A stretch of 40,755 nucleotides of DNA from Roseomonas sp. GC11 (GCF_024437745.1 NZ_JANFNY010000014.1:37582-78336), one strand, 5' to 3'. Positions 1 to 7,238 are shown, numbered from the stretch's first letter. Notes: generated by a model from the letters alone, not told the origin. Numbers and translations are program-made.

Positions 1-104
1 GGGGGTCCAGTGTGTGTTTTGGGGGGGCCCCCCCCCCCCCCGGGGGGGGGCGGGCCCCCCCCCCCGGACTTTTTATTGTTTTGGCTTGTTGTTCTGACGG
101 CGCC
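1..104. other. Low-complexity contig end
   Basis: The first 70 bases are long runs of G and C with almost no other structure, followed by a T-rich stretch (near 69-100) loosely resembling a degraded copy of the T-tract arm of the dispersed repeat found elsewhere in the window. It lies just past the stop codon of ubiG. It is most simply an unreliable contig terminus, perhaps where assembly failed in a repeat copy. No gene is called here. Confidence 0.6.
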
Positions 105-833
105 TCAGTCCCGCCGCGCCGCGACGATATAGTTCACGGCGACATCGCGGCTTTCCCGCCATTCCCGCCCGCCCGCGCGGGCGCTCATCCCGGCGATGTC
201 GGTGACGCGCAGCCCGGCGCGCCGGGCCTCCGCCCCCAGCTCGGCCGGGGTGACGAACATCTTCCAGTCATGCGTCCCGCGCGGCAGCAGCCGCAGCAGG
301 TATTCGGCCCCGAGCTTGGCGAAGAGGAAGGAGCGCGCCGTCCGGTTGAGGGTGGAGAGGAACACCATCCCCCCCGGCTTCACCACGGCGGCGAGGGCGG
401 CGAGGAAGGCGGCGCGGTCGGTGACGTGCTCGATCACCTCCAGCGCCACCACGGCGTCGAAGCGCTCCCCGGCGGCGGCGAGGTCCTCCGGCGTGCCCTG
501 GCGGTAATCGATCTCCAGCCCGCCGGCGGCGGCATGGGCGCGGGCGGCCTCCAGCGCGGTGCCGGCGGCGTCGAGGCCGGTGACGCGGGCGCCGAGGCGG
601 GCCAGGCCCTCGCTCGCCAGCCCGGCGCCGCAGCCCACATCCAGCACGCGCAGCCCCTGGAGGGACTGGCCCATGCGCCCCTCGGCGGCGGCGAGGCGGC
701 TGGCGATCCAGCCGCAGCGCAGCGGGTTCATGCGGTGCAGCGGGGCCATGGGCCCCTGCGGGTCCCACCACTGCGCCGCCAGGGCGTCGAACTTGGCGAT
801 CTCGCCGGGCAGGGCGGTGGTCTCGGCGGTCAT
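105..833 (-). CDS. ubiG: Ubiquinone biosynthesis O-methyltransferase UbiG
   Basis: SAM-dependent methyltransferase expected to carry out both O-methylation steps of ubiquinone synthesis (3-demethylubiquinol and 2-polyprenyl-6-hydroxyphenol substrates), peripheral to the inner membrane. The 242-residue product has the family N-terminus (KFDALAAQWWD at 14-24, HRMNPLR at 33-39), the SAM-binding motif VLDVGCGAG at 63-71, the post-I acidic residue in GLDAAG, and the LEVIEHV motif near 131-137. Length is normal for UbiG. The start at 833 fits the family N-terminus; longer in-frame extensions run antisense into lysC and are discarded. It diverges from lysC across about 130 bp, an arrangement I recall as common in alphaproteobacteria. 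Identification is secure. Confidence 0.95.
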   Translation of the reverse strand: MTAETTALPGEIAKFDALAAQWWDPQGPMAPLHRMNPLRCGWIASRLAAAEGRMGQSLQGLRVLDVGCGAGLASEGLARLGARVTGLDAAGTALEAARAHAAAGGLEIDYRQGTPEDLAAAGERFDAVVALEVIEHVTDRAAFLAALAAVVKPGGMVFLSTLNRTARSFLFAKLGAEYLLRLLPRGTHDWKMFVTPAELGAEARRAGLRVTDIAGMSARAGGREWRESRDVAVNYIVAARRD

Positions 834-862
834 GCGGGCCTCTCTGGTCTGGCGGCAGCGTG

Positions 863-935
863 AAGCCGGTTGCGGCGCCGCGCGCTCGCCGTTATCTGTC
901 CCACCCCCGCGCCGGCCGCAACCGCGGACCGGCTT
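863..935. promoter_or_regulatory. Alternative hairpins in the ubiG-lysC divergent region
   Basis: Two perfect 8-bp inverted repeats share bases and so exclude each other: 868-875 (GGTTGCGG) with 916-923 (CCGCAACC), and 863-870 (AAGCCGGT) with 928-935 (ACCGGCTT). They end about 30 nt before the lysC start. This could be a lysC leader or chance pairing in GC-rich DNA. No lysine riboswitch (L-box) features were seen. Confidence 0.3.
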
Positions 936-966
936 ATTCCTCGGACCCCGATCCTTCAGAGCCCGC

Positions 967-2187
967 ATGGCACGCATCGTGATGAAGTTCGGCGGCACGT
1001 CCGTCGCCGATCTGGACCGTATCCGCAACGTCGCCAACCGGGTGAAACGGGAAGTCGATGCGGGGCATGAGGTGGCCGTGGTGGTCTCCGCCATGTCCGG
1101 CGTCACCAACCAGCTGGTGAAGTGGTGCCAGGACCTTTCGCCGCTGCATGACGCGCGCGAATACGATACCGTGGTGGCAACCGGCGAGCAGGTGACGATC
1201 GGCCTGCTGGCCATCGCGCTGCAGACCATCGGCGTCGAGGCACGGTCCTGGCAGGGCTGGCAGGTGCCCATCCTCACCGATGGCGCGCATGGCAAGGCCC
1301 GTGTCGAGGAGATCCGGGGCGAGGCGCTGATCGAGCGCATGAAGGCCGGCCAGGTGCCGGTGGTGGCGGGCTTCCAGGGCATCGGCCCGGACAACCGCGT
1401 CACCACGCTGGGCCGGGGCGGCTCCGACCTCTCGGCGGTGGCGCTGGCCGCCGCGGTGAAGGCGGACCGTTGCGATATTTATACGGATGTGGACGGCATC
1501 TACACCACCGACCCGCGCATTGTGCCCAAGGCGCGCAAGCTGCAGGCGGTGGCCTTCGAGGAGATGCTGGAACTGGCCTCGGTCGGCGCCAAGGTGCTGC
1601 AGACCCGGTCGGTGGAACTCGCGATGAAGCAGCGTGTGCGGGTCCAGGTGCTGTCGTCCTTCGAGGACAAGCCGGGCTCGATGGTCGTGGATGAGGATGA
1701 GATCGTGGAACAGCCGCTGGTGACGGGCGTCGCCTATTCCCGCGACGAGGCGAAGGTGACGCTGCGCCGGGTGCCGGACAAGCCCGGCATCGCCGCCGAG
1801 GTGTTCGGGCCGCTTTCGGCCGCGAATGTCAATGTGGACATGATCGTCCAGAACCTGGGCGCCGACGGCACCACGGACATGACCTTCACCGTGGGCAAGA
1901 CCGACCTGCCGCGCGCCCGCGACGTGCTGGAGAAGGCCCGCCCCACCATCGGCTTCGAGACCCTGCTGGCCGACCCCGAGGTGGCGAAGATCTCCATCGT
2001 CGGCATTGGCATGCGCAGCCATGCCGGTGTCGCCGCCACCATGTTCAAGACCCTGGCGGAGAAGGGCATCAACATCCAGGTCATCTCCACCTCGGAGATC
2101 AAGACCTCGGTGCTGGTCGGCGCCGAATATACCGAGCTGGCGGTGCGTGCCCTGCACACCGCCTACGGCCTGGACGCGGAAGGCTGA
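967..2187 (+). CDS. lysC: Aspartate kinase LysC
   Basis: Phosphorylates L-aspartate in the first step of the aspartate pathway to lysine, threonine, methionine and diaminopimelate. The 406-residue protein starts MARIVMKFGGTS, the conserved kinase N-terminus (KFGGTS at 7-12), with further kinase motifs in TLGRGGSDLSAV and DIYTDVDGIYTTDPR. Two ACT domains follow from about residue 260, beginning near TLRRVPDKPGI, and are the expected site of feedback inhibition by lysine and/or threonine. Length is typical of the monofunctional, ACT-bearing bacterial enzyme. The start at 967 is set by homology; the frame is open further upstream but that part lies over the ubiG promoter. The next gene begins 3 nt after the stop, so the two are probably co-transcribed. 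Confidence 0.97.
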   Translation: MARIVMKFGGTSVADLDRIRNVANRVKREVDAGHEVAVVVSAMSGVTNQLVKWCQDLSPLHDAREYDTVVATGEQVTIGLLAIALQTIGVEARSWQGWQVPILTDGAHGKARVEEIRGEALIERMKAGQVPVVAGFQGIGPDNRVTTLGRGGSDLSAVALAAAVKADRCDIYTDVDGIYTTDPRIVPKARKLQAVAFEEMLELASVGAKVLQTRSVELAMKQRVRVQVLSSFEDKPGSMVVDEDEIVEQPLVTGVAYSRDEAKVTLRRVPDKPGIAAEVFGPLSAANVNVDMIVQNLGADGTTDMTFTVGKTDLPRARDVLEKARPTIGFETLLADPEVAKISIVGIGMRSHAGVAATMFKTLAEKGINIQVISTSEIKTSVLVGAEYTELAVRALHTAYGLDAEG

Positions 2188-2190
2188 GCC

Positions 2191-3246
2191 ATGGACGCGC
2201 CCGTTGACCTGACCATGCCCCCCGGCCTCGACCCCGCCGCCGCGCTGGATGCGCTGATGGCCAGGGGTGCCGCCTTCCTGGGCACGCGCCACGCCATCCT
2301 CGGCGGCGCCATGAGCTGGGTCAGCGAGCGCAACCTGGTGGCGGCCCTGTCCAATGCCGGCGCCTTCGGCGTCATCGCCTGCGGGGCGATGATGCCGGAG
2401 CGGCTGGCCGAGGAGATCGCCGCCACCCAGGCGCTGACGCAGAAGCCCTTCGGCGTGAACCTGATCACCATGCATCCCCGGCTGATGGAGCTGGTGCAGG
2501 TCTGCCTGGAGGCCAAGGTCGGCCATATCGTCTTCGCCGGCGGCATCCCGCCCGGCCCCGCCATCAAGGCGGCCAAGGAAGGCGGGGCGAAGGTGATCTG
2601 CTTCGCCCCTGCTTTGGCGCTGGCGAAGAAGCTGGTGCGCTCCGGCGCCGATGCGCTGGTGATCGAGGGCAGCGAGGCCGGCGGCCATATCGGCCCCGTC
2701 AGCCTGACCGTGCTCGCCCAGGAAATCCTGCCGCATATCCGGGATGTGCCGGTTTTCGTGGCGGGCGGCATCGGGCGTGGCGAGGCCATCCTCTCCTATC
2801 TGGAGATGGGCGCGGCCGGCGTGCAGCTCGGCACCCGCTTCGTCTGCGCCACCGAATGCGTGGCGCACCCCAACTTCAAGCGGGCCTTCATCCGCGGCGC
2901 GGCGCGCGACGCCCTGCCCACGGTGCAGCTCGACGAGAATTTCCCGGTCATCCCGGTGCGCGCCCTGCAGAATGAGGGCACCCGCCGCTTCCTGGAGCAT
3001 CAGGCGGAGATCATCCGCCGCTTCAAGTCGGGCGAGCTGGCCAAGGACGCCGCGCAGCTGGAGATCGAGCATTTCTGGGCCGGCGCCCTGCGCCGCGCCG
3101 TGGTCGATGGCGATGTCGAGCAGGGCAGCCTCATGGCCGGGCAGAGCGTCGGCATGGTGACGAAGGAGCAGCCGGCGGCCGAGATCATCGCCGAGCTGCT
3201 GGACCAGGCCCGGGCGGCCCTGCTGGCCCGCCGCGCGGGCGCCTGA
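2191..3246 (+). CDS. Nitronate monooxygenase-like FMN protein (NPD family)
   Basis: TIM-barrel flavoprotein of the 2-nitropropane dioxygenase/nitronate monooxygenase family, 351 residues. Visible family marks are EGSEAGGHIG at 159-168, holding the catalytic-type His166, the FMN-phosphate loop AGGIGRGE near 191-198, and GAAGVQLGTRF near 208-218. Members oxidise nitronates, but the fold is shared with enoyl-ACP reductase FabK and other FMN enzymes, so the substrate is not settled. Because it starts 3 nt after lysC it is probably translated from the same message; no functional link to aspartate metabolism is evident. The region after its stop (3247-3371) holds only GC-rich palindromes and the start region of the next gene. 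Confidence 0.82.
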   Translation: MDAPVDLTMPPGLDPAAALDALMARGAAFLGTRHAILGGAMSWVSERNLVAALSNAGAFGVIACGAMMPERLAEEIAATQALTQKPFGVNLITMHPRLMELVQVCLEAKVGHIVFAGGIPPGPAIKAAKEGGAKVICFAPALALAKKLVRSGADALVIEGSEAGGHIGPVSLTVLAQEILPHIRDVPVFVAGGIGRGEAILSYLEMGAAGVQLGTRFVCATECVAHPNFKRAFIRGAARDALPTVQLDENFPVIPVRALQNEGTRRFLEHQAEIIRRFKSGELAKDAAQLEIEHFWAGALRRAVVDGDVEQGSLMAGQSVGMVTKEQPAAEIIAELLDQARAALLARRAGA

Positions 3247-3252
3247 CGCGGG

Positions 3253-3279
3253 GCCCGGCGGCCTGTGCTTCCGCCGGGC
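3253..3279 (+). terminator. GC hairpin after the NPD gene
   Basis: A perfect 9-bp inverted repeat, GCCCGGCGG (3253-3261) with CCGCCGGGC (3271-3279), begins 6 nt after the stop of the NPD gene and is followed by more GC palindromes. There is no T-tract, so it may stabilise the 3' end rather than terminate transcription. Confidence 0.35.
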
Positions 3280-3371
3280 GGCCCGCCCGGAGGGGGCGCC
3301 CGCCCGGCGCCGCGCCCCATCACCGTAATTCGGTTTGCCGCGCGCGGCGCGGCGCGATAGGTGTTTCCCGC

Positions 3372-4004
3372 GTGCCCTACGACCTCAAACGCCTTCCCCG
3401 GACCGATAGCCAGCCCGCCGAGGCCGCGCGGGTGGGCGAGGAACTGCGCGAAGCCCGCCTTTCCCTCGGCGTGAGCCTGGAGGATCTGGCGGACCAGCTG
3501 CGCATCAACCGCCGCTACCTCGCCGCGCTGGAGGAAGGCCGGGTGCGCGACCTGCCCGGCGTCGCCTATGGCACCGGCTTTGTCCGCAGCTATGCCCAGT
3601 CCATGGGGCTGGACGCGCCCGACCTCGTCCGCCGCTTCCGCGAGGGCGCCGGCGCCGCCGCGCGCGGCAAGGACCTCGTCTTCCCCGAGCCGGTGCCGGA
3701 CCGTGGCGTGCCCGCCGGGGCGGTGATCCTGCTCGGTGCCGTGCTGGCCGTCGGCGCCTATGCCGCGTGGTACCAGTGGAGCGGCTCGGGCGAGCGCAGC
3801 GTGGATGCCGTGCCGCCCCTGCCGCCCCGGCTGGAGCAGACGGCGCGCGAAGCCGGCATGCCGCCGCTGCCCGGCGTGCCGCCCCGGGCCGAGTCGCCCG
3901 CCGCGGCCCCGGCGCAGCCCGGCGCCGCCCCCGCCACGCCGCCCGCCGCGGGGGGAGAAGGGTTCTTTTTTGTAAAAAAGAACCAAAAAACTTTTTTCAG
4001 TTGA
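3372..4004 (+). CDS. RodZ-like HTH membrane protein, C-terminus replaced by repeat
   Basis: 210-residue protein with a Cro/CI-type HTH of the RodZ/HTH_25 kind at about 21-90 (LGVSLEDLADQLRINRRYLAALEEGR), a charged linker, one membrane span at about 113-134, and a Pro/Ala-rich external stretch to about 195. RodZ proteins link MreB to the cell wall machinery and normally continue with a periplasmic DUF4115 domain. Here that domain is absent: the last 14 codons (197-210, FFFVKKNQKTFFS) are read from a dispersed inverted-repeat element and the stop lies inside it. I found no DUF4115 remnant in any frame downstream. The start is GTG. It could be a working truncated regulator, a gene broken by recombination at the repeat, or an assembly join. 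Confidence 0.75.
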   Translation: MPYDLKRLPRTDSQPAEAARVGEELREARLSLGVSLEDLADQLRINRRYLAALEEGRVRDLPGVAYGTGFVRSYAQSMGLDAPDLVRRFREGAGAAARGKDLVFPEPVPDRGVPAGAVILLGAVLAVGAYAAWYQWSGSGERSVDAVPPLPPRLEQTAREAGMPPLPGVPPRAESPAAAPAQPGAAPATPPAAGGEGFFFVKKNQKTFFS

Positions 4005-4077
4005 GCGTCCCGCCGTGCCGGGAGACGGCGGCAGCCTGGAAAAAGTCTTTTTGCTTCTTTTTCTTCAGAAAAAGAAG
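3961..4077 (+). repeat. Composite dispersed repeat, copy A
   Basis: First of five copies. It starts with an 11-bp inverted repeat (GGTTCTTTTTT 3961-3971 / AAAAAAGAACC 3974-3984), then an A6-C-T6 stretch, a GC-rich core (CCGCCGT / ACGGCGG arms), a T-rich tract, and a 10-bp hairpin CTTCTTTTTC (4054-4063) / GAAAAAGAAG (4068-4077) with loop TTCA. Its core (GGGAGACGGCGGCAGCC) matches copy E near 38598, defining one subtype. It is the only copy not lying between convergent genes, and it supplies the last codons and stop of the HTH gene. Confidence 0.85.
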
Positions 4078-4240
4078 GAATTGCAGCGAAGGGCGTTTCT
4101 GCGGCCAGGGTGCCCTTCCATCTTTCCTTCACCTTTGCCGTATTCCCTGAGCCAACCCAGGCTGTTCCGTGCCGTTAGAGCCGTGAACCGGCAGCCTGGG
4201 GCGTCCGGTGTCTCCGGCCGGCCGTAGGGAAGGAAACGCG
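4078..4240 (+). promoter_or_regulatory. Intergenic leader with hairpin before PRC gene
   Basis: This gap between the repeat and the PRC-barrel gene presumably carries its promoter. The clearest structure is a perfect 9-bp stem, CCCAGGCTG (4156-4164) with CAGCCTGGG (4192-4200), about 40 nt before the start. No T-tract follows. A purine-rich ribosome site (AGGGAAGGA, about 4227-4235) precedes the ATG. Confidence 0.35.
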
Positions 4241-4711
4241 ATGTTACGACTGCTCTGCCTGCTGCTGGCCCTGGCGCCGGCGGCCCTGGCCCAGGCGCCT
4301 CAGACCCCCGAGGCGGCTTCCCCGGTGCCCTCTCCGGTGCCCTCCCTGGCGGCCGAGGCCGACCCCACCCCGCCCCCGGCGGGGCGGGAGATCCTCCCCC
4401 GCGCCGGCCTGTTCCGCGTGCTGGGGCAGGATGTGAAGAACGCCGCCGGCATCGTCGTGGCGCAGGTGGTGAATCTGCTGGTGGACGAAGCCGGCCAGCC
4501 ACGCGCGGCGGTGCTCGACTATGGCGGTTTCCTCGGTGTCGGGCGGCGGCGCATCGCCGTGGCCTGGCCGGCGCTGACCTTCTCGGGCGAGGGCATCCGC
4601 CTCGGCCTCACCCGCGACCAGCTGAAGAATTTCCCCGAATACCGCGAGGGGGAGGACATCATCCTCGCCCTGCCTCCCTCCGCCCGGCCGGTGGCCGGGG
4701 CGGCGGATTGA
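4241..4711 (+). CDS. Secreted PRC-barrel domain protein
   Basis: 156-residue protein with a signal peptide (hydrophobic 3-16, probable cleavage after ALA at 15-17), a Pro-rich linker to about 50, and a PRC-barrel domain at about 57-136 (LFRVLGQDVKNAAG, VVNLLVDEAGQPRAAVLDYGGFLGVG). PRC-barrels form small beta-barrel protein-binding modules; the exported alphaproteobacterial type is of unknown role. The start at 4241 is supported by the AGGGAAGGA site and by the signal peptide; an upstream in-frame ATG at 4208 would spoil the signal peptide. The MFS gene begins 4 nt after its stop, suggesting an operon. Confidence 0.8.
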   Translation: MLRLLCLLLALAPAALAQAPQTPEAASPVPSPVPSLAAEADPTPPPAGREILPRAGLFRVLGQDVKNAAGIVVAQVVNLLVDEAGQPRAAVLDYGGFLGVGRRRIAVAWPALTFSGEGIRLGLTRDQLKNFPEYREGEDIILALPPSARPVAGAAD

Positions 4712-4715
4712 CGGC

Positions 4716-5945
4716 ATGGCCTCGCGGCGCAGCCATCGCGGCCTCGATGCCCTGAATTTCTTCGTCGCCGATGTGCAGACGGGGTTCGGGCCTTTCGTGG
4801 CCGTCTATCTCACCACCCAGGCCTGGACGGAGGTGCAGATCGGCTTCGCCCTCAGCCTGGGCACGCTGACGGCGATGATCAGCCAGGTGCCGGCGGGCGC
4901 GCTGGTCGATGCGCTGCGGCACAAGCGGCGGGCGGCCTTCGTGGCGCTGCTGGCCATTGCGCTCTCGGCCCTCTTGCTGGCGCTGTTTCCCTACCCCCTG
5001 CCGGTGCTGCTGGCGGAGGTGCTGCATGGCTTCGCCAGCTGCGTGCTGACGCCCTGCATCGCCGCCCTCAGCCTGGCGCTGGTCGGGCGCGTGGCGCTGG
5101 GGGAGCGGCTCGGGCGCAATGCGCGCTTCGCCGCGCTGGGGGGGGCCATCGCCGCCGGGGTGATGGGGCTGGTGGGCACCTATGTGGCGCCGGCCGCCGT
5201 CTTCTGGCTCACCGCGCTGCTGGCGGTGCCGAGCCTGCTCGCCCTCGCCGCCATCCGGCCGGAGGATCTGACGGCGCGCACCGGCGCCAGCGGCGCCCCG
5301 CGCCAGGAGGGGGGCGGGCTGCGGCGCCTGCTGCGCAGCCGGGGCATTCTGGTTTTCGCCGCCTGCTGCTTCCTCTTCACCCTCTCCAACGCGGCGATGC
5401 TGCCGCTGGCCGCCGCCGCCGTCACCCGCGTGGCGGGGGAGGAGGCGAATCTCATCATCGCCGCCTGCCTCGTGCTGCCGCAGCTGGTGGTGGCCGGGAT
5501 CTCGCCCTGGGTGGGGCGCATGGCGGAGCGGCATGGCCGCCGCGCGGTGCTGGTGCTGGGGTTCCTGGCCCTGCCGCTGCGCGGGCTGCTGCTGGCCCTG
5601 GTGAACCAGCAGGTGAACCAGCCCTGGGCCCTGGTGCTGGTGCAGGCGCTGGACGGGCTTTCCGCCGCCACGCTCGGGGTCATGCTGCCGCTGATGGCGG
5701 CGGATCTGACGCGCGGCAGCAACCGCTTCAATCTCTGCCTGGGGGTGTTCGGGCTGGCGGTGGGGCTGGGCGGGACGCTCAGCACGACGCTGGCCGGGCT
5801 GGTCACCGGCTGGATGGGCAGCGCGGTGGCCTTCGCCCTGCTCGGGGTGATCGGGCTGGGCTGCAGCCTGCTGGCCTGGCTGGCCCTGCCGGAGACGCGG
5901 CCCAGCGCCCCGCCCCCCGCCGGGGCGCTGAAGGCGGCGCTGTAG
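4716..5945 (+). CDS. MFS transporter
   Basis: 409-residue, strongly hydrophobic protein with about 12 membrane spans of the major facilitator type. The cytoplasmic loop between spans 2 and 3 (GALVDALRHKRR) is a version of MFS motif A, and the second half repeats it (SPWVGRMAERHGRR). A hydrophilic loop near residues 185-205 divides the halves. The N-terminus (LDALNFFVADVQTGFGPFVAVYL) resembles a family of uncharacterised alphaproteobacterial MFS permeases. The substrate cannot be told. It follows the PRC-barrel gene by 4 nt. The 315 bp after it hold the argC leader. Confidence 0.88.
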   Translation: MASRRSHRGLDALNFFVADVQTGFGPFVAVYLTTQAWTEVQIGFALSLGTLTAMISQVPAGALVDALRHKRRAAFVALLAIALSALLLALFPYPLPVLLAEVLHGFASCVLTPCIAALSLALVGRVALGERLGRNARFAALGGAIAAGVMGLVGTYVAPAAVFWLTALLAVPSLLALAAIRPEDLTARTGASGAPRQEGGGLRRLLRSRGILVFAACCFLFTLSNAAMLPLAAAAVTRVAGEEANLIIAACLVLPQLVVAGISPWVGRMAERHGRRAVLVLGFLALPLRGLLLALVNQQVNQPWALVLVQALDGLSAATLGVMLPLMAADLTRGSNRFNLCLGVFGLAVGLGGTLSTTLAGLVTGWMGSAVAFALLGVIGLGCSLLAWLALPETRPSAPPPAGALKAAL

Positions 5946-6010
5946 GGCCGGGAGGCGCCCGGGATGCGGGCATGACCTCCGCGGTGTGGGAAGGCCGCGG
6001 AAAACCCGGG

Positions 6011-6040
6011 TTGACGCAGGCTCCGGCGGATCCCTAGCAT
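6011..6040 (+). promoter_or_regulatory. Predicted promoter of the argC leader
   Basis: TTGACG (6011-6016) and TAGCAT (6035-6040) are separated by 18 bp, a good sigma-70-like pair. The expected start point, 7-8 nt past the -10, falls at or next to the ATG at 6048, so the leader peptide would be translated from a leaderless message, as is known for alphaproteobacterial trpL. Transcription start is inferred, not shown. Confidence 0.55.
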
Positions 6041-6047
6041 CATGGCG

Positions 6048-6143
6048 ATGTCTGCTTTCCGCCTCCGCACCGCGAACCGACGCCGTCGCTGCTTCTCAGC
6101 GGCGGCTTGCGCGGCTGCGTGCAGACAGGCCCCTCCCAGGTGA
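6048..6143 (+). CDS. Arginine-rich leader peptide of argC
   Basis: A 31-codon frame (ATG 6048, TGA 6141; an in-frame ATG at 6042 would add two residues) reading MSAFRLRTANRRRRCF and then Ala/Cys-rich sequence. Eight of 31 residues are Arg, with four successive Arg codons (CGA CGC CGT CGC, 6078-6089). These codons overlap the 5' arm of a 10-bp hairpin, and an intrinsic terminator stands between this frame and argC. The layout is that of a ribosome-mediated attenuator: stalling at Arg codons when arginine is short would change downstream folding. Evidence is positional and structural only; there is no clear ribosome site, consistent with a leaderless start. Confidence 0.6.
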   Translation: MSAFRLRTANRRRRCFSAAACAAACRQAPPR

Positions 6144-6230
6144 GAGCCGCCCCCTAGGCGGCGATCCCCGAGGCGGCCCCGGCCCGCTTTCCCCAACCCC
6201 CGCAGCCCCTGGCTCCGGGGGTTTTTCTTT
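6082..6230 (+). promoter_or_regulatory. Predicted arginine attenuator with intrinsic terminator
   Basis: Pairings visible in order: 1:2, GCCGTCGCTG (6082-6091) with CAGCGGCGGC (6097-6106), 10 bp with one G-U; 2:3, GGCGGCT (6101-6107) with AGCCGCC (6145-6151); 3:4, GCCGCC (6146-6151) with GGCGGC (6157-6162). The terminator is AACCCCCG (6195-6202) with CGGGGGTT (6216-6223), an inner stem AGCC/GGCT, and a T-rich tail to 6230. A competing antiterminator is GGCTGCG (6113-6119) with CGCAGCC (6201-6207), which would break the terminator stem. Segment 1 carries the Arg codons. The argC start follows 30 nt after the terminator. Confidence 0.6.
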
Positions 6231-6260
6231 GCCCGTCTTCCAAGCATCAGGGACACACCC

Positions 6261-7238
6261 ATGACCATCCGCGTCGGCATTGTCGGTATCAGTGGTTTTG
6301 GCGGCGGCGAGGCGATGCGCCTGATCGCCGGCCATCCGTCTTTCGAACTCATCTATGCCGCGGGCGAGGGCAGCGCCGGCAGCCGGCTGGAGGAGCGCTT
6401 CCCCGGCGTGCCGGCCAAGCTGGCCGGGCTGGTGATCGAGAAGTGGGATCCCGCCGCCCTGCCCAAGCTCGACGTGCTCTTCGCATCGCTGCCCACGGGC
6501 GCCTCGGCCGGGGCGCTGGCGCGCATCCCCCAGGACATCAGGATCGTCGATATCGGCGGCGACCACCGCTACGCTGAGGGGTGGGCCTATGGCCTCGCCG
6601 ATATCTGGCCGGCCCGGATCAGCGGCCAGACGCGCGTGGCCAATCCCGGCTGCTTCCCGGCGGCGGCGCTGACCGCGCTGGCGCCGCTGCTGGCCAACGG
6701 GCTGATCGAACCCGGCGGCATCGTGATCGATGCCAAGACCGGCATTTCCGGCGCCGGCCGGGGTGGCGCCGACAGCCGGTTTGGCTATGCGGAGAGCAAC
6801 GAGAATCTGGTGCCCTATAGCCCGCTCCAGCACGTCCACATGCCCGAGATGGCGCGGACGATCGAGCAGTTGAGTGGCGGCAGCGCGGCCGGCCTTGTCT
6901 TCACGCCGCATCTGGTGCCGATGACCCGCGGTATCCTCACCACGATCTATGCGCGTGGCCGCGCGACCACGGGCGCCTGCCTGGACGCGGCGCGGCGCTT
7001 CTATGCCGGGCGGGCCTTCGTCCGGGTGACCGAGAAACCGCCCCAGACCAAATGGGCCACCGGCTCGAACCTCGCCTTTGTCAGCTACGCCGCCGACCCG
7101 GAGCGCGATCTGGTGATCGCGATGGGCGTGGTCGATAATCTGGGGAAGGGGGCGGCCGGCCAGGCGGTGCAGAATGCGAACCTGCTCTGTGGCCTGCCGG
7201 AGACCGCCGGGCTGGAGGGCGCCCCGGTCTGGCCATGA
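6261..7238 (+). CDS. argC: N-acetyl-gamma-glutamyl-phosphate reductase ArgC
   Basis: NADPH-dependent reduction of N-acetylglutamyl-phosphate to the semialdehyde, third step of arginine synthesis, cytoplasmic. The 325-residue protein begins with the dinucleotide-binding segment RVGIVGISGFGGGE (4-17), has the active-site Cys131 in VANPGCFPAA, and later NENLVPYSPLQHVHMPE and HLVPMTRGI, both typical of the family. A CAGGGA ribosome site precedes the ATG. It stands alone rather than in an arg operon and lies behind the predicted attenuator, which would explain how it responds to arginine. It converges on the VOC gene across a three-hairpin intergenic sequence. Confidence 0.95.
   Translation: MTIRVGIVGISGFGGGEAMRLIAGHPSFELIYAAGEGSAGSRLEERFPGVPAKLAGLVIEKWDPAALPKLDVLFASLPTGASAGALARIPQDIRIVDIGGDHRYAEGWAYGLADIWPARISGQTRVANPGCFPAAALTALAPLLANGLIEPGGIVIDAKTGISGAGRGGADSRFGYAESNENLVPYSPLQHVHMPEMARTIEQLSGGSAAGLVFTPHLVPMTRGILTTIYARGRATTGACLDAARRFYAGRAFVRVTEKPPQTKWATGSNLAFVSYAADPERDLVIAMGVVDNLGKGAAGQAVQNANLLCGLPETAGLEGAPVWP

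Noticed and set aside
834-966. Lysine riboswitch ahead of lysC
   Set aside because: The region is too short and lacks the conserved L-box core; only simple GC hairpins are present.
934-3072. Long antisense open frame across lysC and the NPD gene
   Set aside because: Same GC-bias artefact; no family motifs, and the sense genes are clear.
4005-4240. Frameshifted remainder of the RodZ C-terminal domain after the repeat
   Set aside because: None of the frames gives DUF4115-like sequence; the domain appears absent rather than frameshifted.
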